From Prochlorococcus marinus str. MIT 9211 (GTDB taxonomy: Bacteria; Cyanobacteriota; Cyanobacteriia; PCC-6307; Cyanobiaceae), in NCBI RefSeq assembly GCF_000018585.1, contig NC_009976.1:863982-927981 (forward strand): a DNA stretch of 64,000 nucleotides, given 5' to 3'. Shown here one piece after another: positions 56,166 through 64,000 of this stretch (the stretch's first letter is position 1; the number at the start of each line of letters is the position of its first letter). A program made the position numbers and the translations under genes. The notes below the pieces were generated by a model. That model saw nothing but the letters and a program-made list of their open reading frames with translations. It was not told the origin of the DNA and ran no database searches.

Positions 56166-56510
56166 ATGAACAAATTCAATAAAAGGGTTAATAAGTTTAG
56201 TTTACTTTTAAAATTTACATTAATAATAATACCATTATTTTTTATATCAACTAATCTAATTAGAATTAGAAAAGAAAATATTATAGAAAGAGAAGTAATG
56301 GATAGGTTTATAGAATTTAATCTATCTCTAGAAAAAATTGAAAACTATATAGAAACTGAAGACTGGCCTAATACCTGCAAAGAAGCAGTTAAGGCTAGTT
56401 ATTTGATCAAAGAAAATTATCTCGTTTTTAAAAAGAAAGAGCCTTACTACGATTGGAAGGAAATACAAAACCTGCTAGAGGTTATCCCAAGGAAATTTTG
56501 TAAAAGTTGA
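56166..56510 (+). CDS. Small AT-rich membrane-anchored protein, unknown function
   Basis: A 114-residue product with a basic start, one hydrophobic helix (about residues 12-31, LLLKFTLIIIPLFFISTNLI), then a charged helical part with two cysteines (NTCKEAV and RKFCKS). No known family was recognised; the codon use is more AT-rich than in neighbouring genes (many AAA, ATA and TTA codons). It lies after the glnA terminator and just before the methyltransferase gene on the same strand. Confidence 0.65.
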   Translation: MNKFNKRVNKFSLLLKFTLIIIPLFFISTNLIRIRKENIIEREVMDRFIEFNLSLEKIENYIETEDWPNTCKEAVKASYLIKENYLVFKKKEPYYDWKEIQNLLEVIPRKFCKS

Positions 56511-56591
56511 GTTATGCAATTTACAAGAATTGTCAACTTCTGCTAAAACACAAAGTCCATTCCCTCAGAAAAGAAACATCTGAGTGGATAA

Positions 56592-57668
56592 GTGCATTAT
56601 AACCAATTCATGGCAGAGCAAAACCTTACAAAGCTTGCATACCAGACCCTCCAACAAGGCAAAAGCATTGCTGGCTTAGCCCATAAAGGCCTAAGCACAA
56701 AGCTTATGGAGTTATTCGCTCCAGAAGCACTCCCAAGAGGTTCAGATATTGGCAAAGAGCTCCTAGAGGACCTTCGTACCTCAATGATGGAGTTAGAACA
56801 AATTGACTGGCAAGAAGCTGAAGCTGGAATATATCCAAAATCGCTACTATTTGAAGCCCCATGGATTGAATGGTTTACCAAATACCCACTGGTATGGCTA
56901 GACATGCCTTCTATTTGGGAAAGGAGAAGAGAAAGAAAAATCAGAGACTTACCTAAAAATATAAAAGAAGAAATTTATCCAGATTATTACTTACAGAATT
57001 TTCATCACCAAACCGATGGCTATTTAAGTGATCATTCAGCTGAGATCTATGATATTCAAGTTGAGATTCTCTTCAATGGAACAGCCGATTCAATGAGGAG
57101 GAGAGTCGTATCGCCAATAAAAAGAAGTCTGGCCAGATTTATGAATCAGGGAGACAGGAATTTAAAAGTGCTTGATGTAGCAACAGGGACAGGAAGGACT
57201 ATTCAGCAATTAAGAGTTGCCTTACCAAATGTTGATTTTTACGGACTAGATCTATCTGGAGCTTACCTCAAAAAAGCCAGCAAGTATTTAAATAATAGGA
57301 ACGGTGAGATGGTTCAATTAGTTAAAGGAAATGCAGAAAATATGTCATTTGAAGATAATAAGTTTAATGCAATATCATGTGTATTTCTATTCCATGAACT
57401 CCCTAGAGTTGCTAGGCAGAATGTTATAAATGAATGTTTTAGAATATTAAAACCAGGAGGAAAGTTTGTTATAGCAGACTCTATTCAAATGAGTGATTCT
57501 CCTCAATTTATACCCGTAATGGAAAATTTCAGAACATTTTTCCATGAGCCATATTATTTAGATTATGTAAAAGACGATATAGAGGAAAGGCTTACATCAT
57601 CTGGCTTTACTAATATCGAAGGTAAGTCACACTTTATGACAAGAGTCTGGGTGGCAGAAAAAACATAA
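56592..57668 (+). CDS. Class I SAM-dependent methyltransferase
   Basis: The 358-residue protein has an N-terminal helical region of about 150 residues with FAPEALPRGSDIGKELLEDL and a Rossmann methyltransferase domain with VLDVATGTGRTIQQL near residue 195, FYGLDLSG, and the acidic turn KGNAENMSF. The substrate is unknown; the order resembles quinone-, fatty-acid- or tetrapyrrole-modifying enzymes of cyanobacteria. The GTG at 56592 is used here; ATG at 56610 (MAEQNLT) is a good alternative. Confidence 0.82.
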   Translation: MHYNQFMAEQNLTKLAYQTLQQGKSIAGLAHKGLSTKLMELFAPEALPRGSDIGKELLEDLRTSMMELEQIDWQEAEAGIYPKSLLFEAPWIEWFTKYPLVWLDMPSIWERRRERKIRDLPKNIKEEIYPDYYLQNFHHQTDGYLSDHSAEIYDIQVEILFNGTADSMRRRVVSPIKRSLARFMNQGDRNLKVLDVATGTGRTIQQLRVALPNVDFYGLDLSGAYLKKASKYLNNRNGEMVQLVKGNAENMSFEDNKFNAISCVFLFHELPRVARQNVINECFRILKPGGKFVIADSIQMSDSPQFIPVMENFRTFFHEPYYLDYVKDDIEERLTSSGFTNIEGKSHFMTRVWVAEKT

Positions 57669-57701
57669 TTCAGAGTTATTCTAGATATATTTGATAAAGA
57701 T

Positions 57702-59678
57702 TTAGTTCCTTAATTTATCTAGAACACTTCGGTCTTCAAGAGTACTAGTATCACCACTAATGTCATTGCCTGCTGCTAAAGATCTAAGTATTCGTCTCAT
57801 AATTTTACCGCTTCTAGTCTTTGGTAAGGCGTCACTAAAACGAATTTCATCAGGTTTAGCTATAGCTCCAATTTCATTGCCTACATGATTCCGCAAGTCA
57901 TTAATGAGATGGTCACTTGCAGAAGAAGTACCCTCAAGAGTAACAAAAGCCACAACGGACTCCCCCTTAAGATCATCCGGCCTTCCAACAACAGCAGCTT
58001 CAGAAACAGCTGGGTGACTAACCAAAGCAGATTCTATTTCCATAGTTCCAAGCCTATGCCCAGAAACATTTATTACATCATCAACTCTTCCCATTACCCA
58101 AAAATATCCATCCGAATCCCTTCTCGCTCCATCGCCTGCAAAGTAGATGAGATTGCCGCCGGTAGGTCTTAAATATTCCCAATAACTTTCTCTAAATCGT
58201 TTTTCATTTCCGTGAACTGTTCTCATCATTCCAGGCCAAGGCTTTCTTATTACTAAATATCCTCCCTCTCCGGTTGGAACAGTCTCACCATTTGCATTAA
58301 CAACATCTGCTTCGATACCAGGTAATGGAAAAGTTGCTGAGCCTGGCTTTGTAGGGGTGGCTCCAGGCAAAGGACTTATCATTACACCTCCAGTTTCCGT
58401 TTGCCACCAAGTATCTATAACCGGGCAACGGTTACCTCCAATAACTTCGCGATACCACATCCAAGCTTCAGGGTTAATAGGTTCGCCTACAGTTCCTAAC
58501 AACCTCAAACTATTCATATTGTACTTATCAGGAAGAGAACGCCCATTCTTCATAAATGCTCTAATAGCAGTTGGAGCTGTATAAAAGATCGAAACCTTAT
58601 GTTTTTCTATTACTTCCCAAAATGCTCCAGGATTTGAAGGACGTGGAACACCCTCATACATAACACTTGTAGCCCCATTGGAAAGTGGTCCATAAACGAT
58701 ATAGCTATGGCCTGTTATCCAACCAACGTCTGCTGTACACCAATAAATATCATCATCTCGTATATCAAAGATCCATTGAAAAGTAAGGTGAGCCCATAAG
58801 TTATAGCCAGCTGTGGTATGAACAACTCCTTTAGGTTTTCCCGTTGATCCTGATGTATATAAAACAAAAAGCCTATCTTCACTATCCATATGTTCCGCAG
58901 AGCAAAAATCGCTTTGGGAAGGTACAAGATCATGCCACCAATGATCTCTTCCCGTTTGCATGTCTATTGATTCATTCGTACGTTGAACGACTAAAACAGA
59001 TTTAACACTTGGGCATGCGTTATTAGCTAAGGCCAAATCAACAGCAGATTTAAGCTCGATAACCTTGTCTTTTCTGTATCCCCCATCTGCTGTAATGACA
59101 GCTTTAGCTTCACCATCAATCAAGCGATCACGTAATGCTTCAGAAGAAAATCCACCAAAAACAACTGAGTGAGGTGCTCCAATACGAGCACAAGCCAACA
59201 TAGCGATAGCCGCTTCAGGAACCATTGGCATATAAAGAGCAACCAAGTCTCCTTTCCCTAAACCAAGATCTTTTAATGCATTTGCGGCTCGACAAACCTC
59301 TTGATGTAGTTGTTTATAAGTAAAGCGTCTTATTTCTCCAGGCTCTCCCTCCCAAATAATCGCTTCTTTATCTCCATTACCATTCTGAATCTGACGATCT
59401 AAGCAATTAAAAGAAATATTTGTTTTGCCACCAGAAAACCATTTTGCAAAAGGTGGATTAGACCAATCAAGGACTTGATTAAATGGTTCGAACCAATGCA
59501 ACTCCTTACGAGCAGCTTCCCCCCAAAATTTTTCAGGGTCTTCTCTAGCTTGATCTACCATCATCTTGTACTGAGACAAACTGCTTATTCTTGCCTCATC
59601 TGCAACGTCAGGTGATGGGTCAAATACTCTCTCTTCATTAAGGACCGACTCAATTGATTCGGACGGATCGGAAGACAT
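57702..59678 (-). CDS. acs: Acetyl-CoA synthetase (AMP-forming)
   Basis: Activates acetate to acetyl-CoA through acetyl-AMP. The 658-residue enzyme has the ANL motif [16 protein letters not shown] near residue 271, [10 protein letters not shown] near residue 418, the hinge region [13 protein letters not shown], and the C-terminal acetylatable lysine in TRSGKIMRR. Length is normal. A 191-bp gap before the polyprenyl synthase contains no feature I can support. Confidence 0.96.
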   Translation of the reverse strand: MSSDPSESIESVLNEERVFDPSPDVADEARISSLSQYKMMVDQAREDPEKFWGEAARKELHWFEPFNQVLDWSNPPFAKWFSGGKTNISFNCLDRQIQNGNGDKEAIIWEGEPGEIRRFTYKQLHQEVCRAANALKDLGLGKGDLVALYMPMVPEAAIAMLACARIGAPHSVVFGGFSSEALRDRLIDGEAKAVITADGGYRKDKVIELKSAVDLALANNACPSVKSVLVVQRTNESIDMQTGRDHWWHDLVPSQSDFCSAEHMDSEDRLFVLYTSGSTGKPKGVVHTTAGYNLWAHLTFQWIFDIRDDDIYWCTADVGWITGHSYIVYGPLSNGATSVMYEGVPRPSNPGAFWEVIEKHKVSIFYTAPTAIRAFMKNGRSLPDKYNMNSLRLLGTVGEPINPEAWMWYREVIGGNRCPVIDTWWQTETGGVMISPLPGATPTKPGSATFPLPGIEADVVNANGETVPTGEGGYLVIRKPWPGMMRTVHGNEKRFRESYWEYLRPTGGNLIYFAGDGARRDSDGYFWVMGRVDDVINVSGHRLGTMEIESALVSHPAVSEAAVVGRPDDLKGESVVAFVTLEGTSSASDHLINDLRNHVGNEIGAIAKPDEIRFSDALPKTRSGKIMRRILRSLAAGNDISGDTSTLEDRSVLDKLRN

Positions 59679-59869
59679 AACAAAAAAGACTGATTACTTG
59701 CATTCAAGCCACTCAAGGGTTATTAGAAAAGCTAGTGATACGGTTATTAAAAGAATTCCAAATATCCTATGTAATAGTTTTAAGTCTAACTTTTAAATAT
59801 TCTCAAGTTAAAATCTCGCTACAAAATAAATATAGTACTTCTAATTACAGAACAAAAACAAAGTCTAAA

Positions 59870-60841
59870 TTAATACAGTCGACTTAAAACAAAATTTGGC
59901 AATTCTAATAGAGCTTGTTGAGAAGGTGAATCAGGTAGCCAATTAAGTGCCTCATGAGATTCTTTGGCTAAGCTCTCTGCTAAATGTCTAGATCTTGCAA
60001 TTGCTTTAGAATTTCTAACAATTTCTAATGCATTTTCAAGGTCGCCTTGAGAAGAAAATTCCCTAACAATAAGTGCTTCAAGCGATGGGTTTTCTTCTAT
60101 AGCATAAAAAACGGGCGCAGTTATATACCCACTTGCCATATCACTGGCGGCTGGTTTCCCTAGTTGTTTATCATTGCCAGTAAAGTCTAAAATATCATCA
60201 ACAACCTGAAAGGCTAGTCCTAATTGTTTCCCAAAATGATATAAAGAATTCAATTTTTCTTTAGGTAGATCATTTAATACACCAACAGCCTGAGAGCTAT
60301 TGGCTATTAAAGAAGCTGTTTTACAATAACTTTTCTCAAGATAAGTAGAGAAGGATTGGCCAGCATCAAATCTATAAAGTCCTTGTTTGATTTCTCCATC
60401 AGCTAGATCCATAATTACTCTACTAAGCAATTTGACAACATCCAGATTATTTAGATTTGCCAAATGCCAACTGGCTTGCGCAAATAGGAAATCTCCAGCC
60501 AGAACAGCAACACGATGATTAAACCGGCTGTGGACAGTAGGTACTCCACGTCGTGTTGAAGCTTCATCAACAACATCATCATGAACTAAAGAGGCTGTAT
60601 GTATCATTTCTGTTATTTCGGCCAATCTGCGGTGCCTAGAAGAAAGTTCTCCATCGACTGACAAAGCGCGAGAGAGTAATAGGACAATCCCGGGTCTTAT
60701 ACGTTTACCACCCGCACTAAATAAATGTTCCGCTGCAGCCTGAAGAATCGGATGGCCAGCACCTATCAGGCTACGTAGATCTGTGAGCAGATGCTCTAGG
60801 TCTATTTCAACAGGTTGAAGGAGTTCAGTTACAGTGGCCAT
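59870..60841 (-). CDS. sds: Polyprenyl (solanesyl-type) diphosphate synthase
   Basis: The 323-residue trans-prenyltransferase makes the long side chain of plastoquinone. It shows GGKRIRPGIVLLLSRA, the first Asp-rich motif in LVHDDVVDEASTRRG, and the second in FQVVDDILDF. The ATG at 60841 (MATVTELLQ) fits the family; the frame extends 62 codons upstream into murI without the conserved core. It is 22 bp after murI on the same strand. Chain length cannot be fixed from the sequence. Confidence 0.9.
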   Translation of the reverse strand: MATVTELLQPVEIDLEHLLTDLRSLIGAGHPILQAAAEHLFSAGGKRIRPGIVLLLSRALSVDGELSSRHRRLAEITEMIHTASLVHDDVVDEASTRRGVPTVHSRFNHRVAVLAGDFLFAQASWHLANLNNLDVVKLLSRVIMDLADGEIKQGLYRFDAGQSFSTYLEKSYCKTASLIANSSQAVGVLNDLPKEKLNSLYHFGKQLGLAFQVVDDILDFTGNDKQLGKPAASDMASGYITAPVFYAIEENPSLEALIVREFSSQGDLENALEIVRNSKAIARSRHLAESLAKESHEALNWLPDSPSQQALLELPNFVLSRLY

Positions 60842-60863
60842 ATAAATCCTCGCTATAAAGATA

Positions 60864-61667
60864 TTAGAAGACGCACGCGTTTTTTCGTACAGAAACCAAT
60901 TCAACTTGAGGGTGGATACCCAACCAGCGGGATATTCTCGATGCAAAACCTTCAGAGTCAGATGTTGCACAGAAACGGACATTACAAAAGGTTGGGATCG
61001 ATTTCTCAACAAAAGATTGATATCCAATCAAATCATCTAGTTTCTGGGATAACCCAATAGAGGGATCTATTAATCTCACGTGCTTGGGCAATAATTCCTG
61101 CAATCTACTTTTCAGCAAAGGATAGTGACTACATCCAAGTATTATTGCTTCGACATTGGAGTCAATTAGAGGTTTCAGATAGTTCTTCGCAACTATCTGA
61201 AATTCATTACTGTTAATTTGACCAGTCTCAATAAGAGGGACAAATGCTGGGCAAGCTTGTTCTATGACAAAAGCATTAGGATTTGAAGCCATGATAACTT
61301 TGGTATAAGCCCTTGACTCCGTAGTAGAAGGAGTAGCTAATACGCCAATTCGTGACTCAAAAACGAGATCTCCAACAGAATCTATAAGACCAACAACTGG
61401 AACTGAAGAGTATTGCTTAACAATTTTAATAGCCAAAGAATCGGTGGTATTACAAGCTACAGCTAGAACCGAAATATTTTGCATATTCAACCATTCCACA
61501 AGCCCAAGAGCAATCGTTTGGATTTCTAGCGGACTCTTAACTCCATAAGGAATTCTTGCTGTATCTGCTAGATAAACAGCAGATAAATCTCCATGACGGT
61601 ACAAGACATTTTTCAAAACGGTAAGGCCACCAACACCGCTATCAAAAATTCCCAATAGCGGTTTCAC
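60864..61667 (-). CDS. murI: Glutamate racemase
   Basis: Makes D-glutamate for peptidoglycan. The 267-residue protein has the FDSGVGGLTV start, the two catalytic cysteines in VACNTTDSLA (near residue 71) and LGCSHYPLL (near residue 180). GTG is the start codon, overlapping the amidase stop by one base (TAGTGA). With the amidase this is a small cell-wall cluster. Confidence 0.95.
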   Translation of the reverse strand: MKPLLGIFDSGVGGLTVLKNVLYRHGDLSAVYLADTARIPYGVKSPLEIQTIALGLVEWLNMQNISVLAVACNTTDSLAIKIVKQYSSVPVVGLIDSVGDLVFESRIGVLATPSTTESRAYTKVIMASNPNAFVIEQACPAFVPLIETGQINSNEFQIVAKNYLKPLIDSNVEAIILGCSHYPLLKSRLQELLPKHVRLIDPSIGLSQKLDDLIGYQSFVEKSIPTFCNVRFCATSDSEGFASRISRWLGIHPQVELVSVRKNACVF

Positions 61668-62755
61668 TAATCCTCCTTCAGATAATTGAGTATGCCTTTG
61701 GATATAGCAAAAGCAACCTTTTTGCGATGATCTGCTTGCGAAAGGCTTTGTGAATCTGCTCTTCCAGTAACAAAACCAATCTCAACCAAAGCAGCAGGCA
61801 TATTTGTACGTCTAATTACAAAAAACCTACCCTTTCTAACTCCTCGGTCAGGTGACCGTGGAGCAGCTTTAAGAATCTCATTCTGAATGTTTTTAGCAAG
61901 ACTAAAGCCTCTAGATCCAGAAAAATAGTATGTTTCAAGGCCATTTATATGCTTTTTAAAACCTCTAGAAGCATTGGCATGAATACTTACAAATGCATCT
62001 GCTCTTAATCTATTTGCCATGTTTACACGTGGTGGAAGATCCAGATCAATATCTCTTTTCCTAGTTAAAACGACCTTGACTCCTCTCTTGGTAAGAAAAC
62101 TTGCAACATGATGAGAAACTTCTAAAACAACTTCTGACTCCCTAAGGCCACCAATCCCTATTGCTCCAGAATCAGGTCCGCCATGGCCCGGATCAATGAC
62201 CACTAAAAAACGATTCTTAGGAACAGTGGGAAGATTGGAAAAATGTATATTTTTATAAGAGGAATTTGCAGGATACTTTCTAGGTTCATTAACAGCAGTC
62301 CTATGAATGCTTCCCTCGCCAATATTTTTAAGACCTCTAGTAGGTAAACCTGGTAATCGCATCTCCCATTTGTCAGGAGCGATGCCTTTTAGTCTTAATT
62401 GATAAGGATTCAGATCAACATAAGGGTTAAATTCAACAACGAACCTCGTAATTCCATCCATTGGTTTACCAAGTCTTATCTCCTTAATTGGTCCACTTCC
62501 TAGGAGTGTTCTAGGTCGTAATAATTCTCCTGGAAAATCTACCCAAACCCTTTCTCCTCTTCCGTTACTTGAGGATTGAAAAAAAGCTTTTAACTTGGCG
62601 TTTTTGGACGTACGGAATAACAAAACACCTTCATCTCTTATAAGCCATGCTGCCAATGCACTTGCAGCATTGGATGGAAGCGAAAGGAAAATAGAGCTAA
62701 CAAAGACTCCAGTAAAAACAAGAAAATTAAGTGGCTTTGAATACTGAAGATTCAT
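61667..62755 (-). CDS. N-acetylmuramoyl-L-alanine amidase (AmiC type)
   Basis: Cleaves the amide bond between MurNAc and stem peptides, mainly during cell separation. The 362-residue protein has a signal peptide (LNFLVFTGVFVSSIFLSLPS...), an AMIN-like domain in residues about 35-150, and an Amidase_3 domain with VIDPGHGGPDSGAIG (zinc His and Asp), SIHANAS (His), LRESEV (Glu) and LVEIGFVTG. ATG at 62753-62755 overlaps the nitrilase stop (TGATG). Confidence 0.92.
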   Translation of the reverse strand: MNLQYSKPLNFLVFTGVFVSSIFLSLPSNAASALAAWLIRDEGVLLFRTSKNAKLKAFFQSSSNGRGERVWVDFPGELLRPRTLLGSGPIKEIRLGKPMDGITRFVVEFNPYVDLNPYQLRLKGIAPDKWEMRLPGLPTRGLKNIGEGSIHRTAVNEPRKYPANSSYKNIHFSNLPTVPKNRFLVVIDPGHGGPDSGAIGIGGLRESEVVLEVSHHVASFLTKRGVKVVLTRKRDIDLDLPPRVNMANRLRADAFVSIHANASRGFKKHINGLETYYFSGSRGFSLAKNIQNEILKAAPRSPDRGVRKGRFFVIRRTNMPAALVEIGFVTGRADSQSLSQADHRKKVAFAISKGILNYLKED

Positions 62756-63579
62756 CAACTAAATAATTCTTGCTTCCTGTGCTTGATACTAGGCATTTGT
62801 TCACGAATACTTTTAACTCTTGAATTATCTACAGGCGCAATAGCAGCTCCTTCCTGTACTCCAGCATCTGCAAGGACTGTTCCCCAAGGATCAATAATCA
62901 TAGCGTGACCATGACTTTGTCTGCGCCGATAATGTTCACCAGTTTGGGCTGGTGCTACGACATAAGCTGTATTCTCTATAGCCCTTGCCTGAAGTAATAC
63001 TTGCCAATGATCTTTTCCAGTAAATGCTGTAAATGCTGCTGGAATCATTAATAGTTCAGCACCATTATCAACAAGGTGTCTGTACAATTCTGGGAATCTA
63101 ACGTCATAGCAAATAGATAAACCTACTCGGCATAAACCAGGAACATCTATAACTGATGGAAGTAGGTTACCAGAAACAATAGTTTCTGATTCCCTGTATT
63201 TATTCCCATCTGGAAGATCAACATCAAATAGATGAATCTTGTCATATCTACCAAGTAGTTGACCATCCCGACCAACAAGCTCAGATCTGTTCAGAGTCCT
63301 CTTGCCATCTTCTGCAGGGACAGGGTATCCACCTCCTAAAAGAACAATTTGATATCTCCTCGCCATGGTTACCAAAAAACGACTGCTCTTTTCAGCTAAC
63401 TCTGATGCCATTTCAAGACGGTCTTCATCATTTCCAATAAAGGCAAAATTCTCTGGCAAACCAACTAAATCTGCTCCTCTTCGAGCCGCAATCTCTATTT
63501 GCTCCTCTGCAGCAGATAAATTTGCCTCAACATTTGAGGTGCTAGTTAATTGCAATGCAGCCGACAAAAAGTCCGTCAA
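62755..63579 (-). CDS. Nitrilase-family carbon-nitrogen hydrolase (Nit1-like)
   Basis: The 274-residue protein has the catalytic triad of the family: Glu in GLPENFAF near residue 43, Lys in RYDKIHLFDVD near residue 115, and Cys in LSICYDVRFPELYR near residue 155. Plain Nit1-type enzymes repair deaminated glutathione or hydrolyse omega-amides. The start is TTG; no ATG is close. It lies 26 bp after the ComB-like gene and overlaps the amidase start by one base. Confidence 0.9.
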   Translation of the reverse strand: MTDFLSAALQLTSTSNVEANLSAAEEQIEIAARRGADLVGLPENFAFIGNDEDRLEMASELAEKSSRFLVTMARRYQIVLLGGGYPVPAEDGKRTLNRSELVGRDGQLLGRYDKIHLFDVDLPDGNKYRESETIVSGNLLPSVIDVPGLCRVGLSICYDVRFPELYRHLVDNGAELLMIPAAFTAFTGKDHWQVLLQARAIENTAYVVAPAQTGEHYRRRQSHGHAMIIDPWGTVLADAGVQEGAAIAPVDNSRVKSIREQMPSIKHRKQELFS

Positions 63580-63605
63580 AATGTTAAAACCAAATAGTTG
63601 GATCC

Positions 63606-64000
63606 TCAGAATGAACGTAGAACACCAAGTTCTTTCTGAATAGGGACAACACTCAGTTTATCGAGCGCTGAACAACAAACAAAATCATCATCATGATTTC
63701 CAAGCCCCTCAAGCCTTTTACCATGAGTTGCTTTACGTAAACAACCTACTAGGTCATCCTTCCAAAAGTGCCACAGAGCCATTGCTGAGTTCAATTCATC
63801 ATTAACAACTTGAATAGATCCTGGTTTTTTTTCCAATAAGTATGAAACAAGTGATCCTGCTGCCAATGAATCTTCTAATGAATAAGAACCTTCCCAACCA
63901 CTACCTAGGATAAAAACTTCATCTGGATGATCAACTAACAACCTATCTCCGACAGCACTGCGATTAATTAATGACATCGCGTATAAACTTTCTGCATCTT
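63606..64000 (-). CDS. ComB-like (2-phosphosulfolactate phosphatase) protein, C-terminal part
   Basis: The frame is open to the right edge of the window, so the N-terminus is missing; an internal ATG at 63977 is probably not the start. The visible 131 residues carry NRSAVGDRLL and the strong signature SGWEGSYSLEDSLAAG, both typical of ComB. ComB hydrolyses 2-phosphosulfolactate in coenzyme M synthesis in archaea; the role in cyanobacteria is unclear. Confidence 0.8.
   Translation of the reverse strand, partial: DAESLYAMSLINRSAVGDRLLVDHPDEVFILGSGWEGSYSLEDSLAAGSLVSYLLEKKPGSIQVVNDELNSAMALWHFWKDDLVGCLRKATHGKRLEGLGNHDDDFVCCSALDKLSVVPIQKELGVLRSF

Noticed and set aside
60842-61027. N-terminal 62-codon extension of the polyprenyl synthase
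   Set aside because: It overlaps murI in another frame and lacks the family pattern; the ATG at 60841 fits better.

Overview
This window looks like an ordinary core-genome segment of a low-GC marine picocyanobacterium. It is AT-rich and dense, with short or overlapping junctions and frequent TTG/GTG starts. Cyanobacterial markers are chlP, pcyA, ndhS, ccsA, ferredoxin-sulfite reductase, the Calvin-cycle enzymes prk, fba, glpX and rpe, glgC, an NtcA-type glnA promoter and a DevBCA-like exporter. Gene content and base composition point to Prochlorococcus, most likely a low-light-adapted lineage of the SS120/MIT9211 kind; this is inferred from gene content, not from a search. I see no insertion sequence, prophage, CRISPR array, rRNA or tRNA gene.

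Layout. 1-9.3 kb (+): end of a DUF3727 gene, a YqeG-type phosphatase, proB, lpxD, leuB, a class I (proteobacterial-type) phosphoribulokinase, accD, a secreted orphan, a Gfo/Idh/MocA oxidoreductase, then a 601-bp gene-free leader before class II aldolase fba. 9.3-12.3 kb (-): purQ/purS, an overlooked 58-aa CXXCXGXG protein, a CobW-type GTPase and a secreted pentapeptide-repeat protein. 12.3-15 kb (+): a divergent uracil-phosphoribosyltransferase-like protein, a small membrane protein and ilvD. 15-22 kb (-): a carbon-metabolism block reading glpX, hemA, glgC, gnd, pgl, a CIA30 protein and an orphan. rpe diverges from glpX. 23-29 kb (-): ccsA, LptF/G-type permease, lptB, DUF309, typA and a VanY-like peptidase.

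29-42 kb: chlP (+), glyS (-), sir (+), a VanX-like dipeptidase (-), recG, an orphan, tsf, rpsB and a family 2 glycosyltransferase (all -). The rpsB leader holds two interleaved inverted repeats in the order A-B-A'-B', which predict an RNA pseudoknot directly upstream of the start codon. 42-46 kb (-): pcyA and an exporter operon devB-devC-devA with tight overlaps. 45.6-51.2 kb (mainly +): a pair of M16 peptidases (one active-looking, one without the zinc motif), ndhS (-), bioY, lspA and a YcjF-like GTPase. 51-64 kb: a PLP decarboxylase, tadA, a serine/alanine-glyoxylate aminotransferase, glnA with an NtcA box and a strong terminator, a methyltransferase, acs, a polyprenyl diphosphate synthase, murI, an amidase, a nitrilase-family hydrolase and a ComB-like gene cut by the window edge.

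Together the genes cover Calvin-cycle, pentose-phosphate and glycogen carbon flow, nitrogen and sulfur assimilation, tetrapyrrole synthesis, and cell-envelope synthesis and export. The most interesting items are the rpsB leader pseudoknot, the class I phosphoribulokinase without N-terminal regulatory cysteines, the degenerate UPRT-like protein, the structured fba leader and several unannotatable starts or unusual overlaps.
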